Shown: positions 43,873-55,300 of the stretch, piece by piece
Numbering within the stretch: position 1 is the first letter of the stretch
Layout of the letters: each line of letters starts with the position of its first letter
Origin: Qipengyuania vulgaris
Lineage (GTDB): Bacteria; Pseudomonadota; Alphaproteobacteria; Sphingomonadales; Sphingomonadaceae
Length of the DNA: 64,000 nucleotides
Assembly: GCA_000756795.1 (NCBI GenBank)
Contig: CCSI01000003.1
Location: 124,001 to 188,000 of the forward strand
Direction of reading: 5' to 3'
Notes under the pieces: model-generated
The model's database searches: none
Seen by the model: the letters and a program-made list of their open reading frames with translations, nothing else
Told to the model about the DNA's origin: nothing
Position numbers and translations under genes: made by a program

Positions 43873-43905
43873 GAGCAACTTCAAGGAAAGGCGGAGGCCA
43901 GCCGG

Positions 43906-44649
43906 ATGTCAGACGCCAATTTCGCTTCTCTTTCTTCCACTCTGCTTGCACGCAAGGGCGGCGCCAAGCCTGCCATGCGTCCGCAATCGGCAGTGCTGGG
44001 ACCGGTCGACGGCGTCGCCGCCGCGGCCAATCTCGAGGACTTGGGCTGGAACGACATGGGCGAGGACGCGCCCGAGCAGCAGGCCGGTGAGGCTGTTGCC
44101 GCGCCCAAGGCCGCGCTCGGTGGTTCGGCATCGCTGTCGGAATCGAGCCTCATCAAGAAGCCTGCCCTTCCCCCGATCGACGAGCGCGAGTTTGTCGAGG
44201 GTGATGAAGACTACACAGCCGAAGACGAATCGAACCGCGTGGTTTCGCTGAACCCGCTGCAGTCCAAAGAGGACAACAGCGCCAGCCAGAACCAGGTCCG
44301 CGAATCGCTCGACCGCATTGCCAACCAGCTGGAAGGCAAGCAGCCGGTCGAAGCCGATAACGAGGACGACGAGGAATTCGAGGAAGAGGTCGCCGAGGAA
44401 GCGCCCGCTCCCGTCGTACTTCCCAAAGCAATCAAGCCTGCCCCGGCCCGCTCTAAAGCGGCTGCCAAGGGCAAGCGTGCAGCTTTTACGCTGCGTCTCG
44501 ATCCGGAGCGTCACCTGATGCTGCGCCTCGCCTGCACCGTTCGCGGCAGCAGCGCACAGCAGCTCGTGACCGACGCTCTCGATGGCCTTTTGGCCGAAAT
44601 GCCGGAAATCGCCATGCTCGCTGCCCAGGTGCAGCGCAGGCCGAACTGA
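43906..44649 (+). CDS. Acidic protein with C-terminal ribbon-helix-helix-like domain
   Basis: 247 residues, start ATG at 43906. The first about 185 residues are acidic and low-complexity (EDDEEFEEEVAEEAPAP) and likely disordered. The last 55 (KRAAFTLRLDPERHLMLRLA, then GSSAQQLVTDALDGLLAEMP) read as a beta strand plus two helices of RHH DNA-binding type. Coming directly after a ParA, it is a candidate partner that stimulates the ATPase and tethers it to DNA or another scaffold; this is inference. Confidence 0.7.
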   Translation: MSDANFASLSSTLLARKGGAKPAMRPQSAVLGPVDGVAAAANLEDLGWNDMGEDAPEQQAGEAVAAPKAALGGSASLSESSLIKKPALPPIDEREFVEGDEDYTAEDESNRVVSLNPLQSKEDNSASQNQVRESLDRIANQLEGKQPVEADNEDDEEFEEEVAEEAPAPVVLPKAIKPAPARSKAAAKGKRAAFTLRLDPERHLMLRLACTVRGSSAQQLVTDALDGLLAEMPEIAMLAAQVQRRPN

Positions 44650-44687
44650 AACTTGAAAGCGTGGGATCGCCTTTGAGGGGTAAGAAA

Positions 44688-46028
44688 ATGAAGACCAGGA
44701 ACTCAACCTTCATCCGGCTCGCCGTCACCACGGCGCTTGCATCGACCGCTCTGGCCGGATGCAGCGGCAAGGTTGCGCCGTCCTTTGCCGAAAGCTCGGA
44801 CAAGGCCGAAGTCGCGCTCGCCAAGGGCAAGGCCGACAAGGCCGTCACTCACGCCGAGCAGGCAGTGCTTGCCAGCCCGCGCGATGCCTACAGCCGTACG
44901 CTGCTCGGCAATGCCTATCTCGAAGCAGGCCGTTTCGCCTCGGCTGCACAGAGCTTCGAGGATGCCATCGCGCTCGGCGACACTTCGCCGCGCACCACCA
45001 TCAGCCTTTCGCTGGCGCTGACCGGCATGGGTGACCGCGCCAAGGCCATCCATGTGCTCGAGCGCCAGGAAGCCGCCATCGACCCGGCAGACTTCGGTCT
45101 TGCCATCGCACTGGCCGGCCAGCCGCAGCGAGGCGTGCATGTCCTCTCGAACACGCTTCGTGCAGGCAACAACACCGCCAAGGTGCGCCAGAACCTCGCC
45201 TATGCCTACGCCATGAGCGGCCAGTGGCGCGAAGCGCGCATCATGGTTGCCGAAGACGTGCCTGCCGACCAAGTCGGCGAGCGTATGGCCGAGTGGGGCG
45301 CCATCGCACGTCCTGAACAGTATCGTGTCCGCGTAGCCAGCCTGCTCAAGACGCAGATTGTCAACGACCCGGGCCAGCCGGCCATGCTCGCGCTGAACAA
45401 CAACCCGAGCGTCGAAATGCTCGCTTCGGAAAATGTCGAAGCGGAAGTGACCGAATTCGCTTTTGCCGAAGAGCTTCCCGCAAGCCCGGCTGCTGCGGTG
45501 GAGAAAGCTCCCATCGAGCGCATCGTGTTCGACGTGGAAGACGATGGTGAAGATGAGCCTAAGCCGGTCATCATCGCCTCGCTCCCGGACGAGCCTGCTC
45601 CGAAGCCGGCAGCAAAGCCCGCGCCCAGCGTAGCGCAGGCATTCGCCGAAGCTCCGGCTCCCGCAGCCAAGGAACCGGCTCCGGTAAAAGCAAAGGCCCC
45701 GGCTTCTGCGCCACGCCTCTCGCTCGCCAAGGGTGACTACAACATCCAGCTCGGCTCCTACTTCTCGCAAGCCGATGCCGAGGAAGGCTGGACGAAGTTC
45801 CAGAAGATGTATCCCGAACTCGCCGATGCGCAGCGCGTCATCAGCAAGGCACGGGTGAACGGCAAGCTCTACTACCGCGTCGCGGCAGTCGGCTACGCCA
45901 AGGATTCGGCGCGGGCCATGTGCTCCAGCGTCAAGGGCAAGGGTGGTGGTTGCATCGCTTACGCCCAGAACAACCCGCTGCCGGGCGCATTGCTCGACAA
46001 CGGCAACGTGCGGGTCGCAGCGCGGTAA
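44688..46028 (+). CDS. TPR and SPOR domain lipoprotein
   Basis: 446-residue envelope lipoprotein: signal with lipobox ALAGC (Cys25), TPR repeats of residues about 35-200 (AEQAVLASPRDAYSRTLLGN, AYLEAGRFASAAQSFEDAI), a Pro/Ala/Lys-rich linker, and a C-terminal SPOR domain (YNIQLGSYFSQADAEEGWTKF, RVISKARVNGKLYYRV), which binds denuded glycan at the division septum. GAGGGG precedes the ATG. It closes the ParA-RHH operon, hinting at a septum- or pole-linked role. A terminator follows. Confidence 0.85.
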   Translation: MKTRNSTFIRLAVTTALASTALAGCSGKVAPSFAESSDKAEVALAKGKADKAVTHAEQAVLASPRDAYSRTLLGNAYLEAGRFASAAQSFEDAIALGDTSPRTTISLSLALTGMGDRAKAIHVLERQEAAIDPADFGLAIALAGQPQRGVHVLSNTLRAGNNTAKVRQNLAYAYAMSGQWREARIMVAEDVPADQVGERMAEWGAIARPEQYRVRVASLLKTQIVNDPGQPAMLALNNNPSVEMLASENVEAEVTEFAFAEELPASPAAAVEKAPIERIVFDVEDDGEDEPKPVIIASLPDEPAPKPAAKPAPSVAQAFAEAPAPAAKEPAPVKAKAPASAPRLSLAKGDYNIQLGSYFSQADAEEGWTKFQKMYPELADAQRVISKARVNGKLYYRVAAVGYAKDSARAMCSSVKGKGGGCIAYAQNNPLPGALLDNGNVRVAAR

Positions 46029-46058
46029 CCCCCGCGCAAACCCAATACCACCGAGCCT

Positions 46059-46099
46059 TGGGCCTCTTCCGGATCCGTCCGGAAGGGGCCTTTTCTTTT
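46059..46099 (+). terminator. Rho-independent terminator of the ParA/RHH/SPOR operon
   Basis: Stem GGCCTCTTCCGGA / TCCGGAAGGGGCC with a short loop, followed by TTTTCTTTT. It lies just before the convergent dihydroorotase-like gene. Confidence 0.85.
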
Positions 46100-46103
46100 G
46101 TAG

Positions 46104-47330
46104 CTATAGCTCGACCGCGACCCCGCCCTTCCAGAGCGCTGTAACGCGGCCTTGCGTGGGCTGGCTGTCGAAGGGCGTATTGCCCGCCGTCGCTGCCATC
46201 ATTGCGCTCTGGACCACCCAGGGCTTGTCGCCATCGACGATGGCGATGTCGGCCTCGTAGCCTTCGGTCAGGCTCCCCGCCTCCACGCCCAGCAGACGCG
46301 CCGGATTGGTGGCGACTAGTTCGAAGGCGCGGGAGATGTCGATGACCTCGTCGCGCACCAGCGAAAGCACCATGGCGAGCAGCGTTTCGGCTCCGGCCAT
46401 GCCCGGCTCGGCATCGGAGAACGGCAGGCGCTTGTCCTCCGGCCCGCGCGGGTCGTGGCCGCTGGAGACGACATCGATGGTGCCATCGGCAATCGCCTCG
46501 CGCACGGCAAGACGGTCATCCTCGCTGCGCAAGGGCGGCGAGAGGCGGGCAAAAGTGCGAAACTCGGCAGTGACGAGGTCGGAGAGCATGAAGTGCGCAG
46601 GAGTTACACCCACCGATACTTTCTGCCCCGAAGCCTTGGCCTTGCGCACGAGGTCCAGCCCTGCTCGGGTCGTAACCTGGCGGAAATGGAGGCGCGCGCC
46701 CGCCATCTCGGCCAGCGCGAGGTCGCGCGCGATAGCGATAGCCTCTGCCTCTGCCGGAGCGCTCGGCAGGCCGCGGCGTGTGGCATATTCGCCAGCCGTC
46801 GCAACCGCGCTGCCGACCAGCGCTGCATCCTCGGCGTGCGCGATGACCGGCATGTCGAGCATGGCGGCATATTGCAGCAGCCGCAGCATCGCTCCGCTGT
46901 CGGAGATCCACCGGCGGCCGGTGGCCATACCCCTCGCCCCGGCTTCGCGCATCAGCGCTATCTCGGCGATTTCCTTCCCTTCGAGCCCACGCGTGGCAGC
47001 CGCCAAGGGATGGACCCAGAAGTCAGGCTTGCCGCTCTTGGCGATGTAGGAAACACGGCTCGGCAAATCGAGCGGCGGCGACTGGTCGGGCATCAGCGCG
47101 GCGCGCGTGATGCCGCCGAAATGGAAGGCAGGCTTGTCGATGGCGAAGACGCCCAGATCGACGAGGCCCGGCGCAACCAGCTTTCCGCGCGCATCGGCAG
47201 TCTCGCCCTCGCCCTGCACATCGCCAAGCGCGGCAATCCGCCCGTCTTCCATCCGAAGCGAACCCTCGCGCATTCCATCGGGCGTGACGAGGCGGGCATT
47301 TGTGATCGTGATGGGAGCAGCCTGCTTCAT
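46104..47330 (-). CDS. Dihydroorotase-like protein lacking the metal-binding HxH
   Basis: 408-residue amidohydrolase-fold homologue of PyrC. The position of the zinc motif DxHxH reads [12 protein letters not shown], so both histidines are replaced (Gly and Phe). Other family landmarks remain ([28 protein letters not shown]). It is therefore very probably inactive and, like the PyrC' pseudoenzymes of Pseudomonas, serves as a structural partner of aspartate carbamoyltransferase. ATG at 47330 overlaps the pyrB stop (ATGA). A second, active PyrC should exist elsewhere in the genome. Confidence 0.88.
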   Translation of the reverse strand: MKQAAPITITNARLVTPDGMREGSLRMEDGRIAALGDVQGEGETADARGKLVAPGLVDLGVFAIDKPAFHFGGITRAALMPDQSPPLDLPSRVSYIAKSGKPDFWVHPLAAATRGLEGKEIAEIALMREAGARGMATGRRWISDSGAMLRLLQYAAMLDMPVIAHAEDAALVGSAVATAGEYATRRGLPSAPAEAEAIAIARDLALAEMAGARLHFRQVTTRAGLDLVRKAKASGQKVSVGVTPAHFMLSDLVTAEFRTFARLSPPLRSEDDRLAVREAIADGTIDVVSSGHDPRGPEDKRLPFSDAEPGMAGAETLLAMVLSLVRDEVIDISRAFELVATNPARLLGVEAGSLTEGYEADIAIVDGDKPWVVQSAMMAATAGNTPFDSQPTQGRVTALWKGGVAVEL

Positions 47331-48352
47331 GCCGCCTCTCCCCATCCCTCGACCCCGCGTGCGCGGCGGGTCAGCACGTCGAGACAGGCCATGCGAATGG
47401 CGACGCCCATTTCGACCTGCCGCGTGATGATGGAGCGGTCGATGAGGTCGGCGACCTCGCTATCGATTTCCACCCCGCGGTTCATCGGCCCGGGATGCAT
47501 CACCAGCGTATCGTCCTTCGCCTTGTCGAGCCGCGCCTTGGTCAGCCCGTAGAGGTGGTGGTATTCGCGCGCCGAGGGGATGAACTGGCCGCTCATGCGC
47601 TCCGTCTGCAATCGCAGCATCATCACCACGTCCGCGCCGTCGAGCGCAGCGTCGAAATCTTGGAACACCTCGGCCCCCATTGCCTCGATACCGACCGGCA
47701 TCAGCGCGGGCGGAGCGCACAATCTCACAGTCGCGCCCAGCGCCTGCAGGCACAGCAGGTTTGAGCGGGCCACGCGGCTATGGAGGATATCGCCGCAAAT
47801 CACTATGGTCTGCCCAGTAAAGTCGTCCGCGCTCTCGCCTCGCTCGCGCAAGGCATGGCGCAGCGCCAGCGCATCCAGCAGCGCCTGCGTCGGGTGCTCA
47901 TGCTGCCCGTCGCCTGCGTTGAGGACCGGGCAATCGACCTTGTCGGCAATCAGCCCCGTCGCCCCGCTCGAACCGTGACGGATGACAATCGCATCGGCAC
48001 GCATGGCGTTGAGCGTTATCGCCGTGTCGATCAGCGTCTCGCCCTTTTTCACGCTCGACTGCGCAGCATGCATGTTGACCACGTCCGCGCCCAGCCGCTT
48101 ACCGGCTATCTCGAAACTCAGGAGCGTGCGCGTCGAATTCTCGAAGAAGGCGTTGATGATGGTGAGGCCCGCCAACGCATCGGAATGCTTGGCGCTCTGG
48201 CGGTTCAGGGCGACCCACTGCTCCGCCTCGTCGAGCAGGAACAGGATTTCATGGCGCTCCATCTGCCCGATGCCGAGCAGGTCGCGATGCGGAAAGGCCT
48301 GCGCACCCGCGGGATAGCGGGCCGCATGCGGCGATGTGTCCGAGCGTGTCAT
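47327..48352 (-). CDS. pyrB: Aspartate carbamoyltransferase catalytic subunit
   Basis: Condenses aspartate and carbamoyl phosphate, the first committed step of pyrimidine synthesis. Signatures: carbamoyl-phosphate motif [22 protein letters not shown], the [12 protein letters not shown] segment and RLQTERM. ATG at 48352 (MTRSDTSP) gives 341 residues; an upstream ATG at 48361 is possible. It is coupled to the inactive dihydroorotase gene, consistent with a large ATCase-PyrC' complex. Confidence 0.95.
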   Translation of the reverse strand: MTRSDTSPHAARYPAGAQAFPHRDLLGIGQMERHEILFLLDEAEQWVALNRQSAKHSDALAGLTIINAFFENSTRTLLSFEIAGKRLGADVVNMHAAQSSVKKGETLIDTAITLNAMRADAIVIRHGSSGATGLIADKVDCPVLNAGDGQHEHPTQALLDALALRHALRERGESADDFTGQTIVICGDILHSRVARSNLLCLQALGATVRLCAPPALMPVGIEAMGAEVFQDFDAALDGADVVMMLRLQTERMSGQFIPSAREYHHLYGLTKARLDKAKDDTLVMHPGPMNRGVEIDSEVADLIDRSIITRQVEMGVAIRMACLDVLTRRARGVEGWGEAA

Positions 48353-48464
48353 TAAAGCCATGCCCTTAATCGAGCCGTGTGCCACCCTCAAGCATATTCC
48401 GGTGGCGCAGCGCGCCCGCCTCGCCTAGGCATTTTCGCGGATGAATTCAGGGGATGAGTTTCAC

Positions 48465-50345
48465 ATGCATTTTGCAGGCAAGGTTTGGCGGCTGCTGGTC
48501 GGCATCAAGGACGGTCTCGTCCTTCTGTTCATGTTGTTGTTCTTTCTGGCGCTCTTCGCCATCCTGACCGCACGGCCCAGCCCTGCGCAGGTGCGCGAAG
48601 GGGCGCTGCTGCTCGAACTTGACGGCGTGATTGTCGAAGAACGCACCCCGGTCGCTCCTTTCGCTGCGCTTCTCTCCGGCAGCGCACCGGTGGGCGAATA
48701 CCAGGCCCGAGACCTCGTCCGCGCCATCGATGCTGCCGCCGGTGACGAGCGTATCGAAGCCGTCGTGCTCGACCTCGACCGCTTCATGGGTGCAGGGCAG
48801 GTCCACCTTGCCGAAGTCGGCGCGGCGCTCGACCGCGTGCGTGCCGCAGACAAGCCGGTCCTTACCTATGCGACCGCCTATGGTGATGATGGGGTGTTTC
48901 TCGCTGCGCATGCCAGCGAGGTATGGCTCCACCCGATGGGCGGCGCGATGGTCGCTGGTCCGGGCGGCAACCGCCTTTATTTCGCCGAGCTGCTCGAGAA
49001 GCTGAGGGTGAATGCGCGCGTCTACAAGGTCGGCACCTACAAGAGCGCGGTCGAGCCTTTTACTGAAAGCAGCATGTCCGAACCCGCCCGCGAGAATGCG
49101 CAGGCGCTTTACGGCGCGCTGTGGGAAGAATGGCAGGCCAATGTGAAAAAGGCACGCCCCTCCGCCAATCTCGATCTCATCACCAAGAGCCCTGCCGATT
49201 GGGTAGAAGCGGCCAATGGCGATCTGTCGCTGGCGGCGAAGAATGCTGGTCTTGTCGATACGTTGGGCAGCCGAGTCGAATTCGGCGAACGCGTGGCTAA
49301 ACTCGTCGGCGAGGACGAATGGGACGAGACGCCGGGCGCCTATCCCCATACCAATCTGACCGCATGGCTGGCCGACAATCCGTGGCCTTCCGAAGACAAT
49401 GAGATCGGCGTGGTCACCATCGCCGGGACCATTGTCGATGGCGATGCCGGCCCCGGCACGGCAGGCGGCGACCGGATCGCAGAGCTGCTCGACGAAGCGC
49501 TCGACCGCGATCTCAAGGGCCTCGTCGTGCGCGTCGATTCTCCAGGCGGCTCGGCCATGGCAAGCGAAGTCATCCGCGATGCCATCTTGCGCCACAAGGC
49601 AAAGGACATCCCCGTCGCGGTCTCGATGGGCAATGTCGCGGCGAGCGGCGGTTATTGGGTTTCCACTCCCGCAGACCGCATCTTTGCCGAACCCGAGACC
49701 ATCACCGGCTCCATCGGCATCTTCGCGATGATCCCGACCTTCGAGGATGCCGCTGCCGAAATCGGCGTGAACAGCGACGGGGTGAAGACCGGTCCGCTGT
49801 CAGGCCAGCCCGACCCGATTGGCGGCTTCACGCCCGAAGTCGACCGTATCCTGCAGGCGAGCATCGAAGACGGCTACCTCGACTTCATGACCCGCGTTGC
49901 CGAATCGCGCCAGATGACGCTCGACCAGGTCGACACCGTCGGCCAGGGCCGCGTGTGGGACGGCGGTACCGCGCGCCAGCTGCGCCTCGTCGACGAGTAT
50001 GGCGGCATGACCGAAGCGCTCGCATGGGTCGCCGGCCAAGCAGACCTCGCCGACGGCGAATGGTCTGCCACCTACCTCGGCGATGGCGAAAGCACGGCCG
50101 ACACCATCCTGCGCCAGATGCTCATCGGCGAAGAAGATGCAGGTGGCCGCGATGTCTTCGCCATGCTGGCCGGGCAGCAGCGGGCAAGCGCAGGCATGGT
50201 CCTGCTCGATGCGCAAAGGCTGCTCGGAACGAAGGGTGTGCAGGCCTACTGCCTCGCCTGCCCTTCGCCTGCGCTGGCACAGGCACAGGGCGAGCGCAGC
50301 TTCGACGGCTTCATCGCTAAACTCGTGGGCTTCTTCCGCGACTGA
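48465..50345 (+). CDS. sppA: Signal peptide peptidase SppA, 67 kDa (long) type
   Basis: Inner-membrane serine protease degrading leftover signal peptides. One N-terminal TM helix (LVLLFMLLFFLALFAILTA) is followed by two S49 domains. The Lys base is at residue 193 (GTYKSAVEPF) in the first domain and the nucleophile Ser at residue 394 (AASGGYW) in the second, the spacing of E. coli SppA. ATG at 48465 follows GGGGA; an ATG at 48441 lacks a site. The C-terminus has an extra cysteine pair (YCLACPSPA). Confidence 0.94.
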   Translation: MHFAGKVWRLLVGIKDGLVLLFMLLFFLALFAILTARPSPAQVREGALLLELDGVIVEERTPVAPFAALLSGSAPVGEYQARDLVRAIDAAAGDERIEAVVLDLDRFMGAGQVHLAEVGAALDRVRAADKPVLTYATAYGDDGVFLAAHASEVWLHPMGGAMVAGPGGNRLYFAELLEKLRVNARVYKVGTYKSAVEPFTESSMSEPARENAQALYGALWEEWQANVKKARPSANLDLITKSPADWVEAANGDLSLAAKNAGLVDTLGSRVEFGERVAKLVGEDEWDETPGAYPHTNLTAWLADNPWPSEDNEIGVVTIAGTIVDGDAGPGTAGGDRIAELLDEALDRDLKGLVVRVDSPGGSAMASEVIRDAILRHKAKDIPVAVSMGNVAASGGYWVSTPADRIFAEPETITGSIGIFAMIPTFEDAAAEIGVNSDGVKTGPLSGQPDPIGGFTPEVDRILQASIEDGYLDFMTRVAESRQMTLDQVDTVGQGRVWDGGTARQLRLVDEYGGMTEALAWVAGQADLADGEWSATYLGDGESTADTILRQMLIGEEDAGGRDVFAMLAGQQRASAGMVLLDAQRLLGTKGVQAYCLACPSPALAQAQGERSFDGFIAKLVGFFRD

Positions 50346-50429
50346 ATTTTCAGGTCAGGGCGCGCTTGCCATGCGGCGATTCGCCGCGTAAAGGCGCGCC
50401 CTGCCCGGCATTGACTGCCGCAACAGGGC

Positions 50430-50504
50430 GGGCGCGTAGCTCAGTGGTAGAGCACACCCTTCACACGGGTGGGGTCGCAAGTTCAATCCTTGCCGCGCCC
50501 ACCA
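50430..50504 (+). tRNA. tRNA-Val (anticodon CAC)
   Basis: GGGCGCGTAGCTCAGTGGT start, anticodon stem CACCC/GGGTG with loop TTCACAC (anticodon CAC), T-arm TTGC/GTTCAATC and acceptor CGCGCCC followed by ACCA. A TTTTTT run follows (50508-50513) and probably ends the transcript. Confidence 0.96.
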
Positions 50505-50558
50505 TTCTTTTTTCAAAACCCATTGAACCTTCGGCCCCTTGCCAGCGACTATAGGGGC

Positions 50559-51113
50559 ATGACGGGACTTTCCGCCTCGCAGGACGACACCGGCAGGCTC
50601 TTCGACGAGCTGCTGGTGATGCATGTCCAGTCGGGTGACCAGCGTGCCGGGGAAAGGCTAGCCGCCCGCTGGCAGCCCCGCCTTGTCCGTACTGCCATGC
50701 GGCTGTTGCAGGACGAGGAAATGGCGCTGATCGCGGTGCAGGAAAGCTGGGTCTCGATAACGCGCGGTATTGATTCGCTAAGGGACCCTGCCCGCTTCGC
50801 GCCTTGGGCCTTCGGCATCCTGCGCCGTCGCTGTGCAGATCGTATTCGCGCCTTGCAGAAGCGCCGCCAGAACGAAAGCTCGGTCGAGAGCGAACCGGTC
50901 GAACCCGATTCAAACGACGAAAAGCTGCAAATCCGGCAAGCCTTCGATGCCCTTCCGCATGACCAGCGGCTCGCCGCCCAACTCTTCTTCGTCGAGGGCC
51001 TCACCCTCGCAGAAATTGCCGAGGCGCAGGACGTGCCAACCGGCACTGCCAAGTCGCGCCTCTTCCATGCCCGCCGCAAATTGAAGGCGGCCCTTTCAGG
51101 AGAAACTCCATGA
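50559..51113 (+). CDS. ECF-type RNA polymerase sigma factor
   Basis: 184-residue sigma factor with region 2 (MHVQSGDQRAGERLAARWQ, RFAPWAFGILRRRCADRIR) and region 4 (LTLAEIAEAQDVPTGTAKSRLFHARRKLKAAL). ATG at 50559 is chosen; frames upstream overlap the tRNA. Its stop overlaps the downstream DUF6768 start (ATGA). That membrane protein probably acts as its anti-sigma or sensor, which is inference. Confidence 0.88.
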   Translation: MTGLSASQDDTGRLFDELLVMHVQSGDQRAGERLAARWQPRLVRTAMRLLQDEEMALIAVQESWVSITRGIDSLRDPARFAPWAFGILRRRCADRIRALQKRRQNESSVESEPVEPDSNDEKLQIRQAFDALPHDQRLAAQLFFVEGLTLAEIAEAQDVPTGTAKSRLFHARRKLKAALSGETP

Positions 51114-51478
51114 ACAACACAGACGACCGCATTGCCAGCGCGCTGGACGAAGACGACCGCGCATTCCTCGCCTCGCTCGACGAGGGACGCGGCCTGTTCA
51201 CGCAGGTCGGCGATGTCCTTGCCGGCCCCCTGTCGGGCTGGGCGAAGCTGATTTTCGGCGTCGCCTTCGTGCTCGGCATAGCGCTCATCTACTTCGTCTA
51301 TCGATTCTTCACCGCACCCGGCTTCGAGGAAAGCGTCTGGTGGGGCATGGTCACGCTGGCCGCGCTGATGATGCAGGGCTTCATCAAGGAATGGCTCTAC
51401 GCCCGCATGAACATGCTCAGCATATTGCGCGAGGTGAAGCGCCTGCAGCTGCAGGTGTCGATGCTGGATAAGCGCTAG
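51110..51478 (+). CDS. DUF6768 family small membrane protein
   Basis: 122-residue protein with an acidic N-terminus (DDRIASALDEDDRAFLASLDEGRGLF), two TM helices (LIFGVAFVLGIALIYFVY and WWGMVTLAALMMQGF) and a basic amphipathic C-terminal helix (ILREVKRLQLQVSML). It is translationally coupled to the sigma gene upstream. The position fits an anti-sigma or membrane tether for that sigma factor, but it carries no known anti-sigma fold that I can identify. Confidence 0.8.
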   Translation: MNNTDDRIASALDEDDRAFLASLDEGRGLFTQVGDVLAGPLSGWAKLIFGVAFVLGIALIYFVYRFFTAPGFEESVWWGMVTLAALMMQGFIKEWLYARMNMLSILREVKRLQLQVSMLDKR

Positions 51479-51479
51479 C

Positions 51480-52796
<1,317 letters not shown>

Positions 52797-52894
52797 TCAA
52801 ACGCGCGCGGCACTAGGCGCATATGAAGCACGGGGCAAGGCGGAAGGCGGAAACATCGCGGCTGTTCTTTCATTGGTGGGACAAAGGAGACCTT

Positions 52895-53713
52895 ATGACC
52901 GACTATCCCACCTTGAACCTCAACGACGGCCGCCAAATTCCCCAGCTTGGTTTCGGCACTTGGCAAATGGAAGAAGAGGATGCGCCCGAGGCCGTCGCGA
53001 CCGCCATCGATGTCGGTTATTGGCTGGTCGATACAGCGGCGATCTACGGCAACGAAAAAGGCGTCGGCAAGGGCGTGGGTGAGTGGTCGGACATCTTCCT
53101 CCAGACCAAGGTATGGAACGAGAGCCAGGGTTACGAGCGCGCCAAGAAAGCAGCCGACAAATGTCTCGAACGGCTGGGTCGCGAGCATGTCGACCTGCTG
53201 CTGATCCACTGGCCCTGCCCGAAGAAGGACCTCTTTGTGGAAACGTGGAAAGCCTTCATCGAGCTGCGCAACGAGGGTAAGGCCAAGTCCATAGGCGTTT
53301 CCAATTTCCGCGAGGAAGACCTTCGCCGCATCATCGACGAGACGGGTGTCACGCCCGCGCTCAACCAGATCGAGCTGCACCCAAGCTTCCAGCAGCGCGA
53401 ACTGCGCAAGGTGCACGAGGAACTTGGCATCGTAACGCAAAGCTGGTCGCCGCTCGGCCAGGGCAAGGGCATGTCGAACGATGTAATCGAAGCGATTGCA
53501 GAAGAGACCGGCCAGCCGGCAAGCGCGGTCATCCTGCGCTGGCATATCCAAAATGGCCTCTGCCCCATCCCCAAGGCTTCGAGCCGCGACCATATCGAAG
53601 CAAACTTCAAGGCGCTTTCGTTCGAGCTGTCCGACGCGCAGATCGAGCGCATCGATGCACTCGACGACCCCGATGGCCGGATGGGGCCGCACCCGTCCGA
53701 CTTCGAAGGCTGA
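52895..53713 (+). CDS. Aldo/keto reductase
   Basis: NADPH-dependent carbonyl reductase (AKR family, 2,5-diketo-D-gluconate reductase-like). The catalytic tetrad is present: Asp46, Tyr51 (DTAAIYGNE), Lys72 (LQTKVW) and His105 (LLLIHWP). Cofactor-binding PIPKAS and the GVSNF signature are also visible. ATG at 52895 follows AAAGGAGA. Substrate cannot be inferred. Head of a three-gene plus-strand group (AKR, trhO, GST). Confidence 0.93.
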   Translation: MTDYPTLNLNDGRQIPQLGFGTWQMEEEDAPEAVATAIDVGYWLVDTAAIYGNEKGVGKGVGEWSDIFLQTKVWNESQGYERAKKAADKCLERLGREHVDLLLIHWPCPKKDLFVETWKAFIELRNEGKAKSIGVSNFREEDLRRIIDETGVTPALNQIELHPSFQQRELRKVHEELGIVTQSWSPLGQGKGMSNDVIEAIAEETGQPASAVILRWHIQNGLCPIPKASSRDHIEANFKALSFELSDAQIERIDALDDPDGRMGPHPSDFEG

Positions 53714-53760
53714 CAAAAAGGGATGCAGATGGTGCGCCGGACTGCTATCGGCGCGCCGAC

Positions 53761-54702
53761 ATGGCCGAATTGCTCATCCGTATTGCTGCGCTCTATCATT
53801 TTACGCGCTTTGAAGACCCTGCCTCGCTCAAGCCGGGCCTGCTGGCCTGCGCCGAGGACAATGGCGTGCGCGGCACTTTGCTGCTGGCGAACGAAGGAAT
53901 CAACGGGACCATCGCGGGAAGTGACGAGGGTATCGAGGACGTGCTCGATTACATCCGCGCCCTGCCCGGTTGCGCGGACCTCGACTGGAAGGAATCGCGC
54001 GCGGAAGAAATGCCTTTCCATCGCACCAAGGTTCGCCTGAAGCGCGAAATCGTGACCATGGGCCAGCCCGACCTCGACCCGGTCGATGGCGTGGGAACAT
54101 ATGTGGATGCGCAGGACTGGAACGCACTGATTTCGGACCCCGACACCATCCTCATCGACACGCGCAACGACTACGAGGTCGCCATCGGGACCTTCAAGGG
54201 CGCCATCGACCCCGCGACGAAGAGCTTCCGCGAGTTCCCCCAGTGGTTCCGCGCCCGCCGCGCCGAGTTCGAGGCTGAGGGTCGCACGCCCAAAATCGCC
54301 ATGTTCTGCACCGGCGGCATCCGCTGCGAGAAATCGACCGCCTTCGTGAAGTCCGAAGGACTGGACGAGGTCTATCATCTCAAGGGCGGCATATTGAAAT
54401 ACCTCGAGAATGTGCCCGAGGCTGACAGTCGCTGGCAGGGCGAATGCTTCGTTTTCGACGAGCGCGTCAGCGTGAAGCACGGCCTCGATGTCGGCACGCA
54501 CAGCCTGTGCCGTGCCTGCCGCCGCCCGCTGGCCGAGGCGGATTTGGCGCATGAGCACTACGAGGAAGGCGTCTCCTGCCACCAGTGCCATGACGAGCGC
54601 AGCGACGAGCAACGCGCCCGCTATCGTGAACGTCACCGGCAGGCCAAACTGGCCGAGGCACGGGGTGGAGAACACATTGGCCGGAAGGAAGAGGATGGTT
54701 GA
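53761..54702 (+). CDS. trhO: tRNA uridine(34) hydroxylase TrhO (YceA-type rhodanese)
   Basis: Forms 5-hydroxyuridine at the wobble position of certain tRNAs using oxygen. An N-terminal acylphosphatase-like domain ([28 protein letters not shown]) precedes the rhodanese domain with its catalytic Cys183 in [11 protein letters not shown], then a C-terminal cysteine-rich segment ([15 protein letters not shown]). 313 residues is typical. The stop overlaps the GST start by eight bases. Confidence 0.94.
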   Translation: MAELLIRIAALYHFTRFEDPASLKPGLLACAEDNGVRGTLLLANEGINGTIAGSDEGIEDVLDYIRALPGCADLDWKESRAEEMPFHRTKVRLKREIVTMGQPDLDPVDGVGTYVDAQDWNALISDPDTILIDTRNDYEVAIGTFKGAIDPATKSFREFPQWFRARRAEFEAEGRTPKIAMFCTGGIRCEKSTAFVKSEGLDEVYHLKGGILKYLENVPEADSRWQGECFVFDERVSVKHGLDVGTHSLCRACRRPLAEADLAHEHYEEGVSCHQCHDERSDEQRARYRERHRQAKLAEARGGEHIGRKEEDG

Positions 54703-55300
54703 GACCGTCCTCTACAGCTTCCGCCGCTGCCCCTACGCCATGCGGGCGCGGATGGCGCTGAGCATAAGCGGGGCGGAGTACGAACACCGCGAAGTCGTGC
54801 TTCGGGACAAGCCACCCGAGATGCTCCAAGTCTCGCCCAAGGGCACTGTGCCGGTGCTGGTCACGCCAGATGAGGGTGTACTCGAAGAGAGCCTCGACAT
54901 CATGCGCTGGGCGCTGGCGCAGAGTGATCCCGAGGGCTGGCTGGAGCGGCAGGACGAGGACTTCCTCGCGGCCAATGACGGACCTTTCAAGCACCATCTC
55001 GACCGCTACAAATATTCGACGCGCTACGACGATGTCGACCCGGAGGAACACGGGGCGAAAGCTGTCGAGCATCTGCAGGTGCTGGACGAACGCCTCGCGA
55101 CCTCACCATACCTTTGCGGCGAGAAGCGCGGGTTTGCCGATATCGCCATTTTTCCCTTCGTCCGCCAGTTCGTGAATGCGGACAAGGAGTGGTTTGACGC
55201 GCAGGGACTCAAGCACGTCGATAAGTGGCTGGCCGGCCTCACCGGCTCGGAATTGTTCACCGGCATAATGGCCAAGCACGACCAGTGGAAAGCCGCCTAG
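54695..55300 (+). CDS. Glutathione S-transferase family protein
   Basis: 201-residue GST/glutaredoxin-like protein. The thioredoxin-fold N-terminus has an [10 protein letters not shown] motif with a single cysteine (Cys-Pro-Tyr-Ala) and the cis-proline in KGTVPVLVT; the helical C-terminal domain includes [19 protein letters not shown] at 54695 overlaps trhO. It meets hisZ tail to tail with a four-base overlap. Substrate unknown. Confidence 0.88.
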   Translation: MVETVLYSFRRCPYAMRARMALSISGAEYEHREVVLRDKPPEMLQVSPKGTVPVLVTPDEGVLEESLDIMRWALAQSDPEGWLERQDEDFLAANDGPFKHHLDRYKYSTRYDDVDPEEHGAKAVEHLQVLDERLATSPYLCGEKRGFADIAIFPFVRQFVNADKEWFDAQGLKHVDKWLAGLTGSELFTGIMAKHDQWKAA

